Shown here one piece after another: positions 1 through 10,950 of a DNA stretch of 64,000 nt; the stretch's first letter is position 1; every line of letters begins with the position of its first letter. The DNA is from Zygnema cylindricum (taxonomy: Eukaryota > Streptophyta > Zygnematophyceae > Zygnematales > Zygnemataceae). Location: positions 1 to 64,000 of the forward strand of contig JBBHKE010000025.1 in the NCBI GenBank assembly GCA_037447655.1, written 5' to 3'. The notes under the pieces are model-generated. The model was not told the DNA's origin. It was given only the letters and a program-made list of their open reading frames with translations, and did not search any database. A program made the translations under genes and the position numbers.

Positions 1-1026
1 AAAGGGGTTTGCTTCTTTTGTAGGGAACCGGGTCATTATATGGAGGAATGCCCTTGTTTGGAAAAACTTAGAAGTTGGAATGTGGATGAGGAGGACGAAG
101 AGGAAGAGGAGAAAGAGGATGAAGAAATATTGGAGCTTCTTCACATCGGTAGAATGGGGAAGAGAGAAAAGTACACAGAAATTGCACGAAGACAACAGTG
201 TGCTTTTCGAGGTATAAGGGAAGTAAAGAGAGAGGACGTACTTCAAGATGTCGAGGAGTGTAGAGTGTATGACTTAGAGATGAGAAAGTCAGATCTAGGA
301 TCCATAAGTGAAAACGGGAAAGATAAAATTAATGAGGATAATTTTATTGATAATAGGGAAACAAAAATCTGGTCGCAAATGGAGGCTTCAACGGATTCCG
401 AGGAAAGGGGAGAAGTGAAACTCAAAGAGGTTTTAAAGGATAGGGGAGAAGAGAAATATTTGATTAAAGGTTTAGGGGAGAATAAATATTTATTGGGAAT
501 TAAATTAGAAAGTAATAGTGGAAATAATTCCATGGGAGAGAGTGAGGGAAGTTCAGAAAATGGGGTAATTATCATGGATAAAAATATAAGTACGAAAGAT
601 GTAGATCTTATGAGGAACTTAGTGGGGACTGGTATTTTTTGGGAATATTTGGGGGTGGATGGATTTGACATCACTACTTGGTGTGATGTCACTTGTAAAG
701 ATGTGCATGTAAAAGGGTTATCATCCGGATATATATTGCAGATTGGAGATGGGGCTGGTTGTTTTGATTGCAAGAGAGAAATCGGGTTGTGTGTGGATGA
801 AAAAGTGATGAGGTGGATAAAATCTTTGCTCAGGGTTATGAAAATTGGGATGCTTAATAAAATATGTGATCAGCAAGATCGAATGTTTATTTCAGCTCAT
901 CTAATGGACCTTTTAAAATGTGAGGGCATTGTCATAAAGGTTTATAAAAGGAAAAGGAAAAAGGAAAAGAAAAAAATTAAAAAATTGGGAGGGGGTATTT
1001 TGGTTTTTTTTGTGTGTGGGAGTTGA
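1..1026 (+). CDS. Gag-like protein of gag-only LTR element, C-terminal part
   Basis: The frame is open from the first base and ends with TGA at 1024-1026. It begins inside a CCHC zinc knuckle (CFFCREPGHYMEEC), the nucleic-acid-binding motif of retroelement Gag. An acidic Glu-rich stretch and a long diverged linker follow. No protease, integrase or reverse transcriptase motif is present. The last ~110 codons (about 690-1000) contain LSSGYILQIGDG, RWIKSLL and CDQQ in the same order as STTGFVLQIGNG, LWVKSIL and CDNQ of the copia RNase H encoded at 58693-59150, so I infer a decayed RNase H remnant. This copy reads about 95 codons beyond the point where the second copy has a stop, so it may be closer to the ancestral ORF. 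The end is rich in Lys/Arg. Confidence 0.8.
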   Translation, partial: KGVCFFCREPGHYMEECPCLEKLRSWNVDEEDEEEEEKEDEEILELLHIGRMGKREKYTEIARRQQCAFRGIREVKREDVLQDVEECRVYDLEMRKSDLGSISENGKDKINEDNFIDNRETKIWSQMEASTDSEERGEVKLKEVLKDRGEEKYLIKGLGENKYLLGIKLESNSGNNSMGESEGSSENGVIIMDKNISTKDVDLMRNLVGTGIFWEYLGVDGFDITTWCDVTCKDVHVKGLSSGYILQIGDGAGCFDCKREIGLCVDEKVMRWIKSLLRVMKIGMLNKICDQQDRMFISAHLMDLLKCEGIVIKVYKRKRKKEKKKIKKLGGGILVFFVCGS

Positions 1027-1042
1027 AAGGAAAATAGACTAG

Positions 1043-1055
1043 AAAATAAGGGGAG
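1043..1055 (+). promoter_or_regulatory. Polypurine tract of gag-only element copy 1
   Basis: The purine-rich string AAAATAAGGGGAG lies immediately before the LTR start TGTTG, where plus-strand DNA priming occurs in LTR retrotransposons. The same string precedes the 3' LTR of the second copy at 52312-52324. Confidence 0.85.
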
Positions 1056-2236
1056 TGTTGATATTTGTGTATTATCTAGGTCTGTAAATAAGATAGAAAA
1101 AGGCAGAGGCAGTCTGCCTCTAACTCCCCTCTCCAAGCCCCCACACTTGTTGTAGTCACTGAAGGTTGGATAGGGAGCAAGAGCCATGGCTGCCTAAGCT
1201 CTCTAGAGAAGACAGGGGGTAAATTAGGTAGACTTACCAAAAGATAGTTGACGGACCCATAAATTGATCCTGGTCCCTGCCGTCCGTCAATTTGCATTAG
1301 CCGTTAGCTCTAGCCGTTAAGTCTAGGAAACATATTACGAGATATTGGGTTTGATAAATATATAAATCGTTACATGTAGATTAATTCGTTTAACGACGAA
1401 TAGATACTTAGTGCATAGATACAGTTTGATTTAGTACGAAGTACGGTATGGGGACAAAATGGATACCGAGCATTTGTTTCGATAGCGAAACAAATAGCGC
1501 ACGTCGAATTTCAGCGGCTAGGATTATAGCCGGTTTTGATCGCACGGCCGCGATAGGCGCCGCGATCACGGAAAAGGCATTTTTGGCCTTTTACAGTCTT
1601 TGCCACGTCAGATGACACGTGGCGTGATAACATTCGATTACGGGAATTCAGGAGATTACAGGAACTAATCCTCATTTGACACGTGTCGACATTTTGGCCA
1701 TGTCGTACTATGGCCGTACAAAAAGTACACCGGCACCTGTACTTTTCTGTACGACACAGTAATTTGATTGGTGCCGTACTTTAGTAGATAGAGTTTTAGA
1801 GGGGGAATAGGACTTAGAAAATTTTGGGTAGGTAGCTGCCTCTCCCAGAGAGCACCTTGTATAAATGGCAAACTTTGGCCAGCCATAACTATCAATTTAC
1901 TTGACCATTTTCAGTGATTCTTTTTGCTGCAGACTCAGGGGAGTCCAGGCTACACAGGGGTGCAGTCGGTCAGAGGTTTTTGTCTGCCACGGTGGCTGCA
2001 TTTCTAAGGGAAATTCAAAGTGGGCGAATGTGTCCAAATCTCATATTCTAACTTTGTATTCTGTGGTGGAACTGAGCGCACAGTATGTGTTATTTCACAG
2101 GGGTGAATCTATATTGGGGTTCTGACTGTCAAGGGGTCAGTCATTTGGGTTTATATCAAGTTTGGAGTCGACACTATGTAGATTAGCTTCTTTGGATCTG
2201 CCTACTCTGAGGGCCAATGGAGGTCTCAGAGTTTCA
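1056..2236 (+). repeat. 3' LTR of gag-only element copy 1
   Basis: The LTR starts TGTTGATATTT and ends AGTTTCA (TG...CA ends), 1181 bp. It matches the 49192 and 52325 LTRs along its length. A TATAAA box lies at 1860-1865 in the same context as in the other LTRs. An 8-bp perfect inverted repeat TGACGGAC...GTCCGTCA sits at about 1250-1290. The Gag start codon of this family lies within the LTR (about 2218). Confidence 0.9.
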
Positions 2237-2583
2237 GTGTTCTCACATGACGCGTGACTTAGTTGATTCGACGAAATAAATGGTAGTGTTTAAAGTGTGA
2301 ACATTTATTATATTATGTAGATATTTTGAGTCGCGAACGCGATTTTCATGTTCCATGCGACGCGCGTGACGCTATTTGTGGTGGATGCTCTATATGAGAA
2401 CGCTGAAAGTATGAACACGTTGTTTTTTTTTTGTTTTTTTTGTCCATCTGACCTAATCAACGAGGAGACTCCTAAAAAAAATTCTCCGCGTTTCGCGCTA
2501 TATTTTTGTCCTTATCCATAACTATGATGGATTTACATTGCCCAGGCAAAATTCTCCTCGAAGGTTTCGTCCGCCCGCCAAAT

Positions 2584-4074
2584 AAGGGTGCGGCTCCATG
2601 TGCCCAAGCAAGGGTTTTTTTCTATTGTTTTCCTGTAAAACTTAGAGCCGTACCGCATAAGTTTTTGCCGTATAAAAAAATATAAAAAAGGAGAAGTACA
2701 TTTTGTGTCATCATCGAATTTAGAATGTACCACATTTTTTTGTTTTCTTGTGTTATTCAACCCACTGCCACGCCAAAAATGTCATCTTCAAACTTTTCTT
2801 TAAAAAACAGGGACGATGTGTTTTAAAACAAAGTATTTTCGAAAAGCAAATAGAAACACGTATTAGCACGTGTAAAAAAATTCACAATATTTTAAAACGG
2901 ATTCAATCGACGGCGAAATGTACATTAGAGCGTTGTTTAGTTAGGCGGTCTCAGTAAATGTCAAAAATTCGTTTACTGAAGCCATTGTTCCATTGTGTCG
3001 GGTCAGTAACCGACATTTTATTTGCCTGGTAAAACTTGATTAGTCCACGTAATAGATGAATAAGATTTTGGAAATCTTCAAAGAATCTTTGACATCAAAT
3101 TGTGACCGTTTATTCATCCTGGCGAAGGTAAAAAGTGACTCGTACGACCTATTGAATTAAATCTGTACGGACGGACGAAACTTAAAATTTGTAAAAGCGT
3201 ACGAAAATGTCAAAATGGTTTAGTGGATGGCAACAGACGCGTGAAACAATATCCCCCATCAAAGATTTTATTGCAGCTTCCGGTGACCTCGCATCCTCCC
3301 TGGCGGAAGGCACATGTCATATGCGACGTGTACCCACCTAGTCGCGCGGTCGTCGTGGATATTTGTTCACTTTTCCACGAGGTACGATGCTATTCGTTTA
3401 GGCGCTAAGAATTCACCTACTCCGGGTCACTTGTTGCGAACTGAAAGTGTCAGACGATGAAGTATCCAATTATGCATCCGCCGGTCCACGTTTACGCCCA
3501 TAAACGTGGAGAATCAAATCCCTCATACAGTAGGCTTGTTTTCTAACATTTTATTTTTTTGGTACGGCATTGTACGAAAGAGTACGGCCTTCAGTAGACA
3601 ACGACATTTTTTCCCTAATGGAACCTTACCTTTATTCGTTATATTTTGTCCGTTTGCGTTCAGGTATGACGAGGCAAAGTACACAATTTGTTAAGTTTTG
3701 TCCATTTGCGCCGGGTACGGATTTTATTTCGCTAGGGGACTCAAGATTCCGATGCCATTTCATGTCGAGCGGAGAAGCGACGCAAAGGCAAAATGCATCT
3801 TCTTCAACCGTGAAACGACACAGGCTGGAAGGCGGTACGTCTACAATGTCACGAAAACTCATGCGACGTCACAAGCTGCTACAAAAAGTAACGTGCATCA
3901 TCACAGATTGTAGACGTTGACAGTCGTCACGGGCATTGTCAGCATATACAATCGTCACACGCTTAAGTAACTATGTCGTTGTTACACATAGGAACACCCG
4001 AAATCCGGGTCCGCCGGATCTGCGCTAAAAAACAAAGTTTTTTTATCTAAGTTTCAAGTACATGGAGACGCCTT
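2584..4074. mobile_element. Possible TIR element with ends AAGGGTGCGGCTCCATG / CATGGAGACGCCTT
   Basis: The left end resembles the left end of the element at 4392 (an AAGGG..G..CCCATGTG pattern followed by a TTTTTTT run), and the right end is a partial inverted copy. There is no coding capacity beyond short ORFs and I found no target-site duplication. The boundaries are tentative. It may be a non-autonomous DNA transposon related to the ones at 4392 and 29467. Confidence 0.35.
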
Positions 4075-4230
4075 AGCCCTCCCCCCAAAGTCTAATGCCA
4101 CTACGGTATTTAAATTGTACCAGCGTGTACCTAAAATGTACAATCTTTGACAAAGTGACGTAAGTGACTGTGCGCAACTAAAATAGTCACTGCCATGATC
4201 AATTCCCTTAACTTATTACACTTCGGCTTG

Positions 4231-4273
4231 AACCCTAAAACCCTAAATAACCCTAGAAAACCCTCAAAAACCC
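4231..4273 (+). repeat. Telomere-like degenerate CCCTAAA stretch
   Basis: The stretch holds ACCCTAAAACCCTAAATAACCC followed by CCCTAGAAAACCCTCAAAAACCC, close to the plant telomere unit CCCTAAA but imperfect. It is bounded by direct CGGCTTGA words. It may be a chance AT-rich variant, a telo-box-like element or telomere DNA captured at a repaired break. Confidence 0.45.
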
Positions 4274-4391
4274 GGCTTGAGCCCTATTGTTTTAGTCCAG
4301 CGGGGTGGATTGTACCGTACATCGTCACAGGGGCGAATCGCAAGCGTTCATAAAGGTGGTGCCAGCATGTGGCACGACAAACTTAGCGTAT

Positions 4392-5091
4392 AAGGGCGTG
4401 TCCCCATGTGCTCAAGTAAGGGTTTTTTTCCGTCGTTTACACAGAAAATGGGACTCCTTACTTGAAAATATTACGCCGTACGAAAAATGGGCAAAAACTC
4501 AAATACAGTTTGCGTCATCTTGGAACTTGAAAGGTACGACTATTTGGCATTATTATCATCGCGACCCACTTCCACGTCATCTTGACACTTGCAATGAAAT
4601 CAAATCGCGACCTGCTTTTAATCAAAATACTACCCTATTGACGAATAGAAATCTTGGGTTGCACGCGTCAAAAGTTTTCATTTGTTTTTTTGCAGTTGGG
4701 AGAATACACGAAAAAAAAATTGTTTGTCCGTTTGCTTATGTTGTCCACTTGTGGGCGTCTACAAATGTCATTTTGTACACGTAGGCGATTGCTTATGTCG
4801 TTCACGTGTGGGCGTCAACAAATGACAGTTGGCGTCGACAGTTGTCCCAGTATGTCAGGAGCTCTTTGCGGCGTACAAATGTCGGCAGTTTGTTCCGAGA
4901 TCGTTGGCGTCTACAAATGTCAGCAGTTTGGGTTTCGCAAGTATTGGCGACGTGTACAGCTGCCACATATTCAAAATAATGAACGCGCAAGTAACGAATC
5001 ACATAGGCACACTTTGTAAAGTACACCGTAAAATCAGCGCTAAATTCCAAAATAACGTTTCAAAATATCGGTTGCATGGGGACACGCCCTA
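4392..5091. mobile_element. TIR element with ends AAGGGCGTGTCCCCATG
   Basis: Left end AAGGGCGTGTCCCCATG (4392-4408) and right end CATGGGGACACGCCCT (5075-5090) are near-perfect inverted repeats about 700 bp apart. No transposase motif is seen in between, so this is a MITE-like element. A related end (GGTACGTCCCCATG) bounds 29467-30413. I could not identify a target-site duplication. Confidence 0.6.
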
Positions 5092-6336
5092 AGACTCTAA
5101 GTTTTTAATGTAATATCTAGCGTGTAAAGCTATGATACGTGTCACCCGCACAGATTCATTCGAATCCAGTTCGATACACTTGTCCAATGAAAACTGCTTT
5201 GAAGATTGGTCTTGCAGGGCTGGATAGACAGCTCAGCGTGGATTGTCGTCTGTTTCGGTTCTGGCGGCGGAGGACAAAAATGTATGACGTGTGCCACTGT
5301 ACTGTACTTTACCGTACTGTACTGTTATACACTGTACTGTACTGTAGCTTCATGGGAGACCAAGGAATTGACATCACATTCCATCTATCCATGACGCAAT
5401 TATGGAAGATTTCACCTTCTTTGGAAGCCTACATTTCGTGCGTTGGGTAAACCCTAAAAGCTGTTAGGCGCGGTACAGTACAGTACAGTACTGTAGTTGC
5501 TTGTAGGACGGGAGAAGTTTCTATCGGGACATGCCGTACTGTACGGAGATATTGTACCAACCAAGTGAACCTACGCTGTCGGGACGCTCAACGCTAAGTG
5601 TCACACATCTACCAGTTAAGCGTTTTTGTGACGCTGCCCTAGAATTTGACAGGTAACAACAGTGCAAAAAGCTCCGATGGCAATTCCCCCACACGTGCGA
5701 AATGAAAATTTCCTCTGCGCCGTCACCCGCGAATACGGATTACAAGGTGACTATGTACTGCCCTACCAATGCGATGTGGACACGTGGCAGTACACAGAAC
5801 CAACGAAAACATTTCAATATTTTTCTGGTCCATTATGACCGGTGCAGGATCGCTTTTTCCACGGCGCCTCGGGCATATCGCCCCGAATACGAGCCATTTA
5901 TCCAGTCGCTTCACGATGACGTCATCACAATCTCCGTACTGTATTATCCCAGTAAGCACAGATATAATGACGTCACTAAAGCTAATGAAAATTTACGGCT
6001 TTCCTCCACATGACCACCGCCACCGACAAACATTTTTGGAAGACCACACATGGACAGTATATCCGTACACATATCGCCGTACTTCAAGTCATTGAACTAG
6101 CTTATTTTGTCGTTTTCTGAACATTTTCGCGGCGTGCCTTGATTTGCGGCGAACTATCTTCCAAAAAACCATAAATGAACGCACGCGCCGTACCATCCGC
6201 GGACTAGGCGAACATTTATTGCGGACATTGGCGCGTGTCGTACGAGACTTGCGCACCGGATATTCCGGTGCGGTATTTTGTCCTTTTGCGCGTCCGTTCC
6301 AGTCTCCAGAAGACACTCCCGAGAGGGGGAACTTAC
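5092..6336. other. Intergenic DNA without recognisable gene; GTAC-rich
   Basis: This stretch upstream of the haemoglobin gene holds only short ORFs. It is rich in GTACTGTAC words (5285-5345 and 5474-5496), CGTAC words and small inverted repeats, probably from decayed MITEs. I see no conserved domain. Confidence 0.5.
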
Positions 6337-6344
6337 TATAAATA
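6337..6344 (+). promoter_or_regulatory. TATA box of the haemoglobin gene
   Basis: TATAAATA lies 140 bp upstream of the haemoglobin ATG, in a context of adequate spacing for a plant core promoter with a short 5' leader. This is inference from position only. Confidence 0.5.
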
Positions 6345-6483
6345 GCACGGAAGGCAGGAAGGAATATGAGCTAAAAAAATCGATAAAAATAGATATACTC
6401 AACCATAAATTCTAAAAAAAATATCGTTAGATTCGGAAGGACGAGAGGAACATTTTTTAATTAGAAATTTTTTGAAATTAAAG

Positions 6484-7006
6484 ATGGGTTTGACTGCGAA
6501 ACAGGCGGAGATAGTGAAGGACGGATGGGAATTGGGGGTTTTGCCTGACGTAGACCGCCATGCTATGAACTTCTTTTGCGAGTAAGACAAAATACCGCCC
6601 CTCCCGACCTCTTTATTCTTATTCCATCTCTTTGTAACATTTACTCTAATTCTCAGTTTTTTTTTCAGAGGAACTTTGGAACCGTCAATGGCCTTTCCCT
6701 TTCCTCTCTCTCCCTCTCCCTCCGGTTCCTCTCCGTCGATTCCCTCTGAGTTTGCTTCTATTGATCTGACCAAGATTCGAACGCATGTTTGATTTGACTG
6801 ATCTCCGGCCCAAAATAATCTAATTTCCGTACAGTAGTATTTTATTTACAATATTTTTACAATATTTTTACAATATTTTATTTACAATATTTTTATTTAC
6901 AGTATTTTATTTACAGTATTTTATTTACAATATTTTATTTACAGTCTTGAACAGTATTCGATTGGCGGCTTGGCGCTTGTTCTGTGTCCTATTTTTTTTT
7001 TCGGTT

Positions 7007-7069
<63 letters not shown>

Positions 7070-7588
7070 CAGGATATTCGAGCGCGCGCCGCCCGTGAAG
7101 GCGATGTTTTCGTTTTTGGGCCCCGACGCCACGGAGGAGGAGATGCGCAAATCCGCTAGACTCCAAAAACACGCCACGGGGGCGCTCATAGCCGTACGGA
7201 CCGTACTTTTATGTACCTGTTTTTTGTTTTTTTTTCGGTGAAGCTGTTTTTGGTTTTTTCGGTGAAGCTGTTTTTGTTTTTATTCGTACGTACAGCCTTA
7301 TTAATTTTTTTTTTTTGGCTTCGTCTTTTTGTCGCTCCTTCCTTCCTTCCTTCTGGTCGATTTTTTGAAAGTGTACGATTTTTGTAATGCATGAAATTTG
7401 GTACGGTACGGTATTGTACGGAATTCGCACTGTTTATGGCTGCTATGAATTTTCGTACTTTTTTAGTTTTTTGTCGCACACGGCATGAAATGAACCAAAA
7501 AAAAAATATAATACTTCCCCTGAAATTCACAAGCGTCCTCACTATTTTTTTTTTTAACCCCTTTTTTTAGTTTTTTTATTTATTGATT

Positions 7589-7620
<32 letters not shown>

Positions 7621-9343
7621 CGCAGGCTGGCGAGGCGGCCGCTTCTTTGGGGGATTCCGAGGAGGTCCCCAAAACAGTCCAAAAATTAAAGACGCTAGGA
7701 AAAGTACACGCGAAGTACAACGTCGTGGAAGAGCAATTTCCGGTGCGTACTTTATTTTCGTACTTAAACTCAATTTTCGCTCATGGAACACAGACTTAAA
7801 ATGAACTTTTTGGAAGTGAACTTAGCTTGACCGATCTTGACTTTGAAACATAATGACACGTGGAGGTGAAGCTTGATCTTAATGTCGCACCGTACCGTAC
7901 GGAAGTCGAAAGGAGGCTTATCTGGACGGAACTTCACCGTATTTTACGAAAAAAGGATTGCGGATGACGATTTTTTATGCGTCTTCGTAGGTTTTGATAA
8001 AATGACAACGATTTTTTTATGTATTTTGCCTGATTTTGATAAAATGTTCTTAATTTTGACTAAGAACTGACATTTTTGAGAAAATTCTTGACTAATTTTT
8101 AGAGAACCAGGCATTAAAATTCAAAATACAAAATCTTTAATGAAATTGCACAAAGATCATAAATGGTGAGGAAAATGTACGGAACATCCTTTTTTGTTAC
8201 ATTTTTTATAGATATGTCATCATCATCAACTGTTGTTGTTTAGATATTTCATAATTTAAATTGATGATTCAAGGTTCATTTGAACTGGAAAGTATGGTTT
8301 TCATTGACATCTGTGCGAATTGTAAATTAAAAAAATGATTTACTTATTATTTAGTTTAGTCGTTAGCAACACAAGAGAACCCTTGTCATGTTTTTTAGTG
8401 TGGATGTTTGGCTTAAACCACTTGAATTGTCTTGAATAGGTTCCCCTGATTATATATATTTATATATAATATAGGGTTTTTTTATATGTATAAAATTATA
8501 CGAATTGTACATCGACAAACGTCTTTACTTATAGATTTACTTTTTTAGTCTCCTAGTTAGTCTCAATTTGTATGTCTAGTTTGTTTAGGCGACTTGAATT
8601 AGTGTGGTTCGGCTTCCATTCGAGTTTACTCTTCTTGTCTCCCTCAATTGAACTTAGATCGACTCACCTTGGCTTCATGTTGCTCTTCATGCTCCTTTCT
8701 CTCTTGTCTTTATTTCGTTTGCCTTGTCGGTTGTCAACTTTTCTTTCCTTCCACTGTTTCACTTCGTTTCTATGCAATTTTTGCTTTGCCTCTACTTCCC
8801 CTAGATCCTAAATTGCCTTTTTCTTCAACTAAACGATAATTTCGCAAGCCTCGACCAGTTTGTAAACTAGACATAATCCTCGACTCGAACCTCAACTCGA
8901 ACCTCGTCACAAACCTTGTCTTACTTATTATCGACTTATTATCGTTTTTGTAAACCCTGACCGGTTTGCGACATTGACATTTATCTCTCAATACCCAATT
9001 CCTGACCTGACCCACTTCCCAGTCATCGACCCAATCCTCGACTTTCATCGATTTTTGTCCCTTTGTGTGTCTCCGCCCTCAATCCGAACCTCGACTAAAC
9101 GCTCGACCTGAGCCTCGACCCGAACCTTAGGACTTACATTGTTTTTTTTGTCGTTTTGTGTGGGTTCAGGTGGTGAAGCTAGCGCTGATGTCGACGTTGA
9201 AGCGCGGTTTCCGGTCGCTGTGGAACGAGGACATGGAGGCGGCGTGGAGTGCGGCGGCGGATATCGCCATATCCACCATGATAGAGGGACTGAGGGAGGG
9301 ATACGCGAAGATAGAGATGAAGAAACTCAACGTGGCGGAGTAG
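6484..9343 (+). CDS. Plant-type haemoglobin (phytoglobin), four exons
   Basis: The CDS joins 6484-6581, 7073-7193, 7626-7742 and 9170-9343, giving 169 residues. All introns are GT...AG and all phases fit. The three introns match the positions conserved in plant globins (helix B, E14 and G7). Visible globin marks are IFERAPPVKAMFSFLG (helix C and CD corner with Phe), distal His66 in LQKHATGA, proximal His101 in LGKVHAK, and VVKLALMSTLKRGF in helix G. The His66-His101 spacing of 35 equals that of class 1 non-symbiotic haemoglobins. Known roles of the family are O2 binding and nitric oxide dioxygenation in cytosol or nucleus; whether this one is class 1-like or basal cannot be settled by eye. 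Introns 1 and 2 carry long T runs (about 7010-7069 and 7587-7620), and intron 3 (1427 nt) contains CTCGACC/GAACCT-rich repeats. ATG choice: first ATG after the TATA box, in frame with helix A (QAEIVKDGWELG). Confidence 0.93.
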
Positions 9344-10950
9344 AGGGAGAGGGAGAGGGAGGGGACAAGGGAGGGGAAGAGGAAGAGAGGGATATGCAAA
9401 AGGGAGGAAGGTGAGGACGGGAGATTAGGTGGGAGGGAGGGGAGAGGGAGAGGGAGAGAGAGGGGGAGAAGGAAGTGAAATTGGAAGAAGTGTAGGAAGG
9501 GTGGGAAAAACGATTGAGGGAGAATGCAGACGAGGGGAGAGTGTAAATTGGCGGTGAATCGAGGTTTTACGGTTAGAATGTAGTTCAGTTTTTTTCTTTT
9601 AGGTGGTAATCCTCATTGGGAGCTAATGGGGATATGTGTTTATTGTTTAATTATTAACTATTGGATTCGATTCGGTCTATCTTTTTTGATGGCTTCATGA
9701 ACTTTTTCTTTCTTCTCCTAAAATGTCAATGGCTTCTTTTTCCCTATCGCATCTTCTTTCCCCACTCTCTCTCTCTCCCTCCCTCCCTCCCTCCCTCCCT
9801 CCCTCCCTCCTTCCCTACCTACCTCCCTGCCTCCCCCTTTTTTCTTCTTTCAAGCCTTTAATGAAGGTTCTCGGGACAAAATAAGGGGCAGAAGGTTTCT
9901 GAAATGAAGTATTTCTATTCAACAAAATATGAAAAATTGTAAAAAAAAGGAAAAAAAGAAAAAAAATCTGAAATCTCTGTTCTAAGAAAATATTCTCATT
10001 GCATCCCAAACTGATTTCAGTCAAATTTCTATAAAAACCTGGTAAATTTTCATCATCGAGAGATACGTTTTTCGATGGTTAGATGTTTTTGATGGTACCT
10101 CGGGAATTTATTTATTATTTCAATTTACCACCATTTATTGTTTATACATAATATAATCATAATTATTATTTGTAGTTTACATCACAAATTCAGATGTGCC
10201 GAATCAGTTGGGGATAATAGTGAAGGGAGAATCGTATTACATTGTACGTATTATAAAAAATACTATCTTATATTGTGCATATTATAAACAATTCGATAGT
10301 ATTATTGTATCGCATTAATCCCATCAAATTATTGTTCTGTTTTTGGGATGTATAAGGACATAAAGATTATAATACTTGCAGGTACAACCGTACAGATACG
10401 CTTTGTACTTGAGGTATAAAAAGACAAATTGTTGTAGTTTCAGTCGCGTACGACGAAAATACAAATTGCCTTTCTTTGTCTTTTAACGGATGTGACAAAA
10501 TTTTAGGTTCAAAAACATTTAACTAAAAATTCCAATGTCTATACAATTTTCAGGTCAGAAAGCATATTACAAAATTTGCTTTTTTCAAATGCCAAGAGTA
10601 TTTTGCCCCCAAACAAAAGAAAAAGTGAAAAAAAAATCATCTACACTCAAATTCCTCATCTCCACATTATACGTACACTTGAGTTTTGACTTTGATATCC
10701 ACTATATACAATTGGTTTATATACCAATTTATGTACAATCGAAGCATATGTATTCGATTTACTATTTTCTACACAGTTTTTTTATTCAGATCAAAATTTT
10801 AAACTGTTACTGGAAACAAGTTACGTTCCTAAACCCCTTTAGCTCGGGTCTAGCGCATCGGCAAACAACGAAACTTTTCCGTTTTAAGTTTTCTCCAACA
10901 AGTTGTGTTTTGCAAAACTTATTATTTTCAAGTTTTTGTTTCCTCGAAAC
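9344..10950. other. Inter-globin spacer with purine and CCCT microsatellites
   Basis: Between the two convergent haemoglobin loci the DNA starts with a GA/GGGA-rich tract (9344-9500), then a (CCCT)n microsatellite (about 9776-9832), then AT-rich sequence. It presumably contains the 3' UTRs of both globins. No ORF here shows a domain. Confidence 0.6.

Larger units (their letters stand above)
1..2236 (+). mobile_element. Gag-only LTR retrotransposon, copy 1 (left end outside window)
   Basis: This is the right part of an LTR element: the end of a Gag-type ORF, a polypurine tract and a complete 3' LTR. It is the same family as the complete copy at 49192-53512; the coding part starts at that copy's zinc knuckle and the two can be aligned by eye through the LTR. 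The 5' LTR and the target-site duplication lie outside the window; the five bases after the LTR are GTGTT. It has diverged visibly from the other copy, so it is probably an older or different lineage. Confidence 0.9.

Noticed and set aside
243-773. 176-codon minus-strand ORF opposite the Gag ORF
   Set aside because: It is a shadow of the plus-strand Gag frame; the same shadow appears opposite the second copy (51612-52139).
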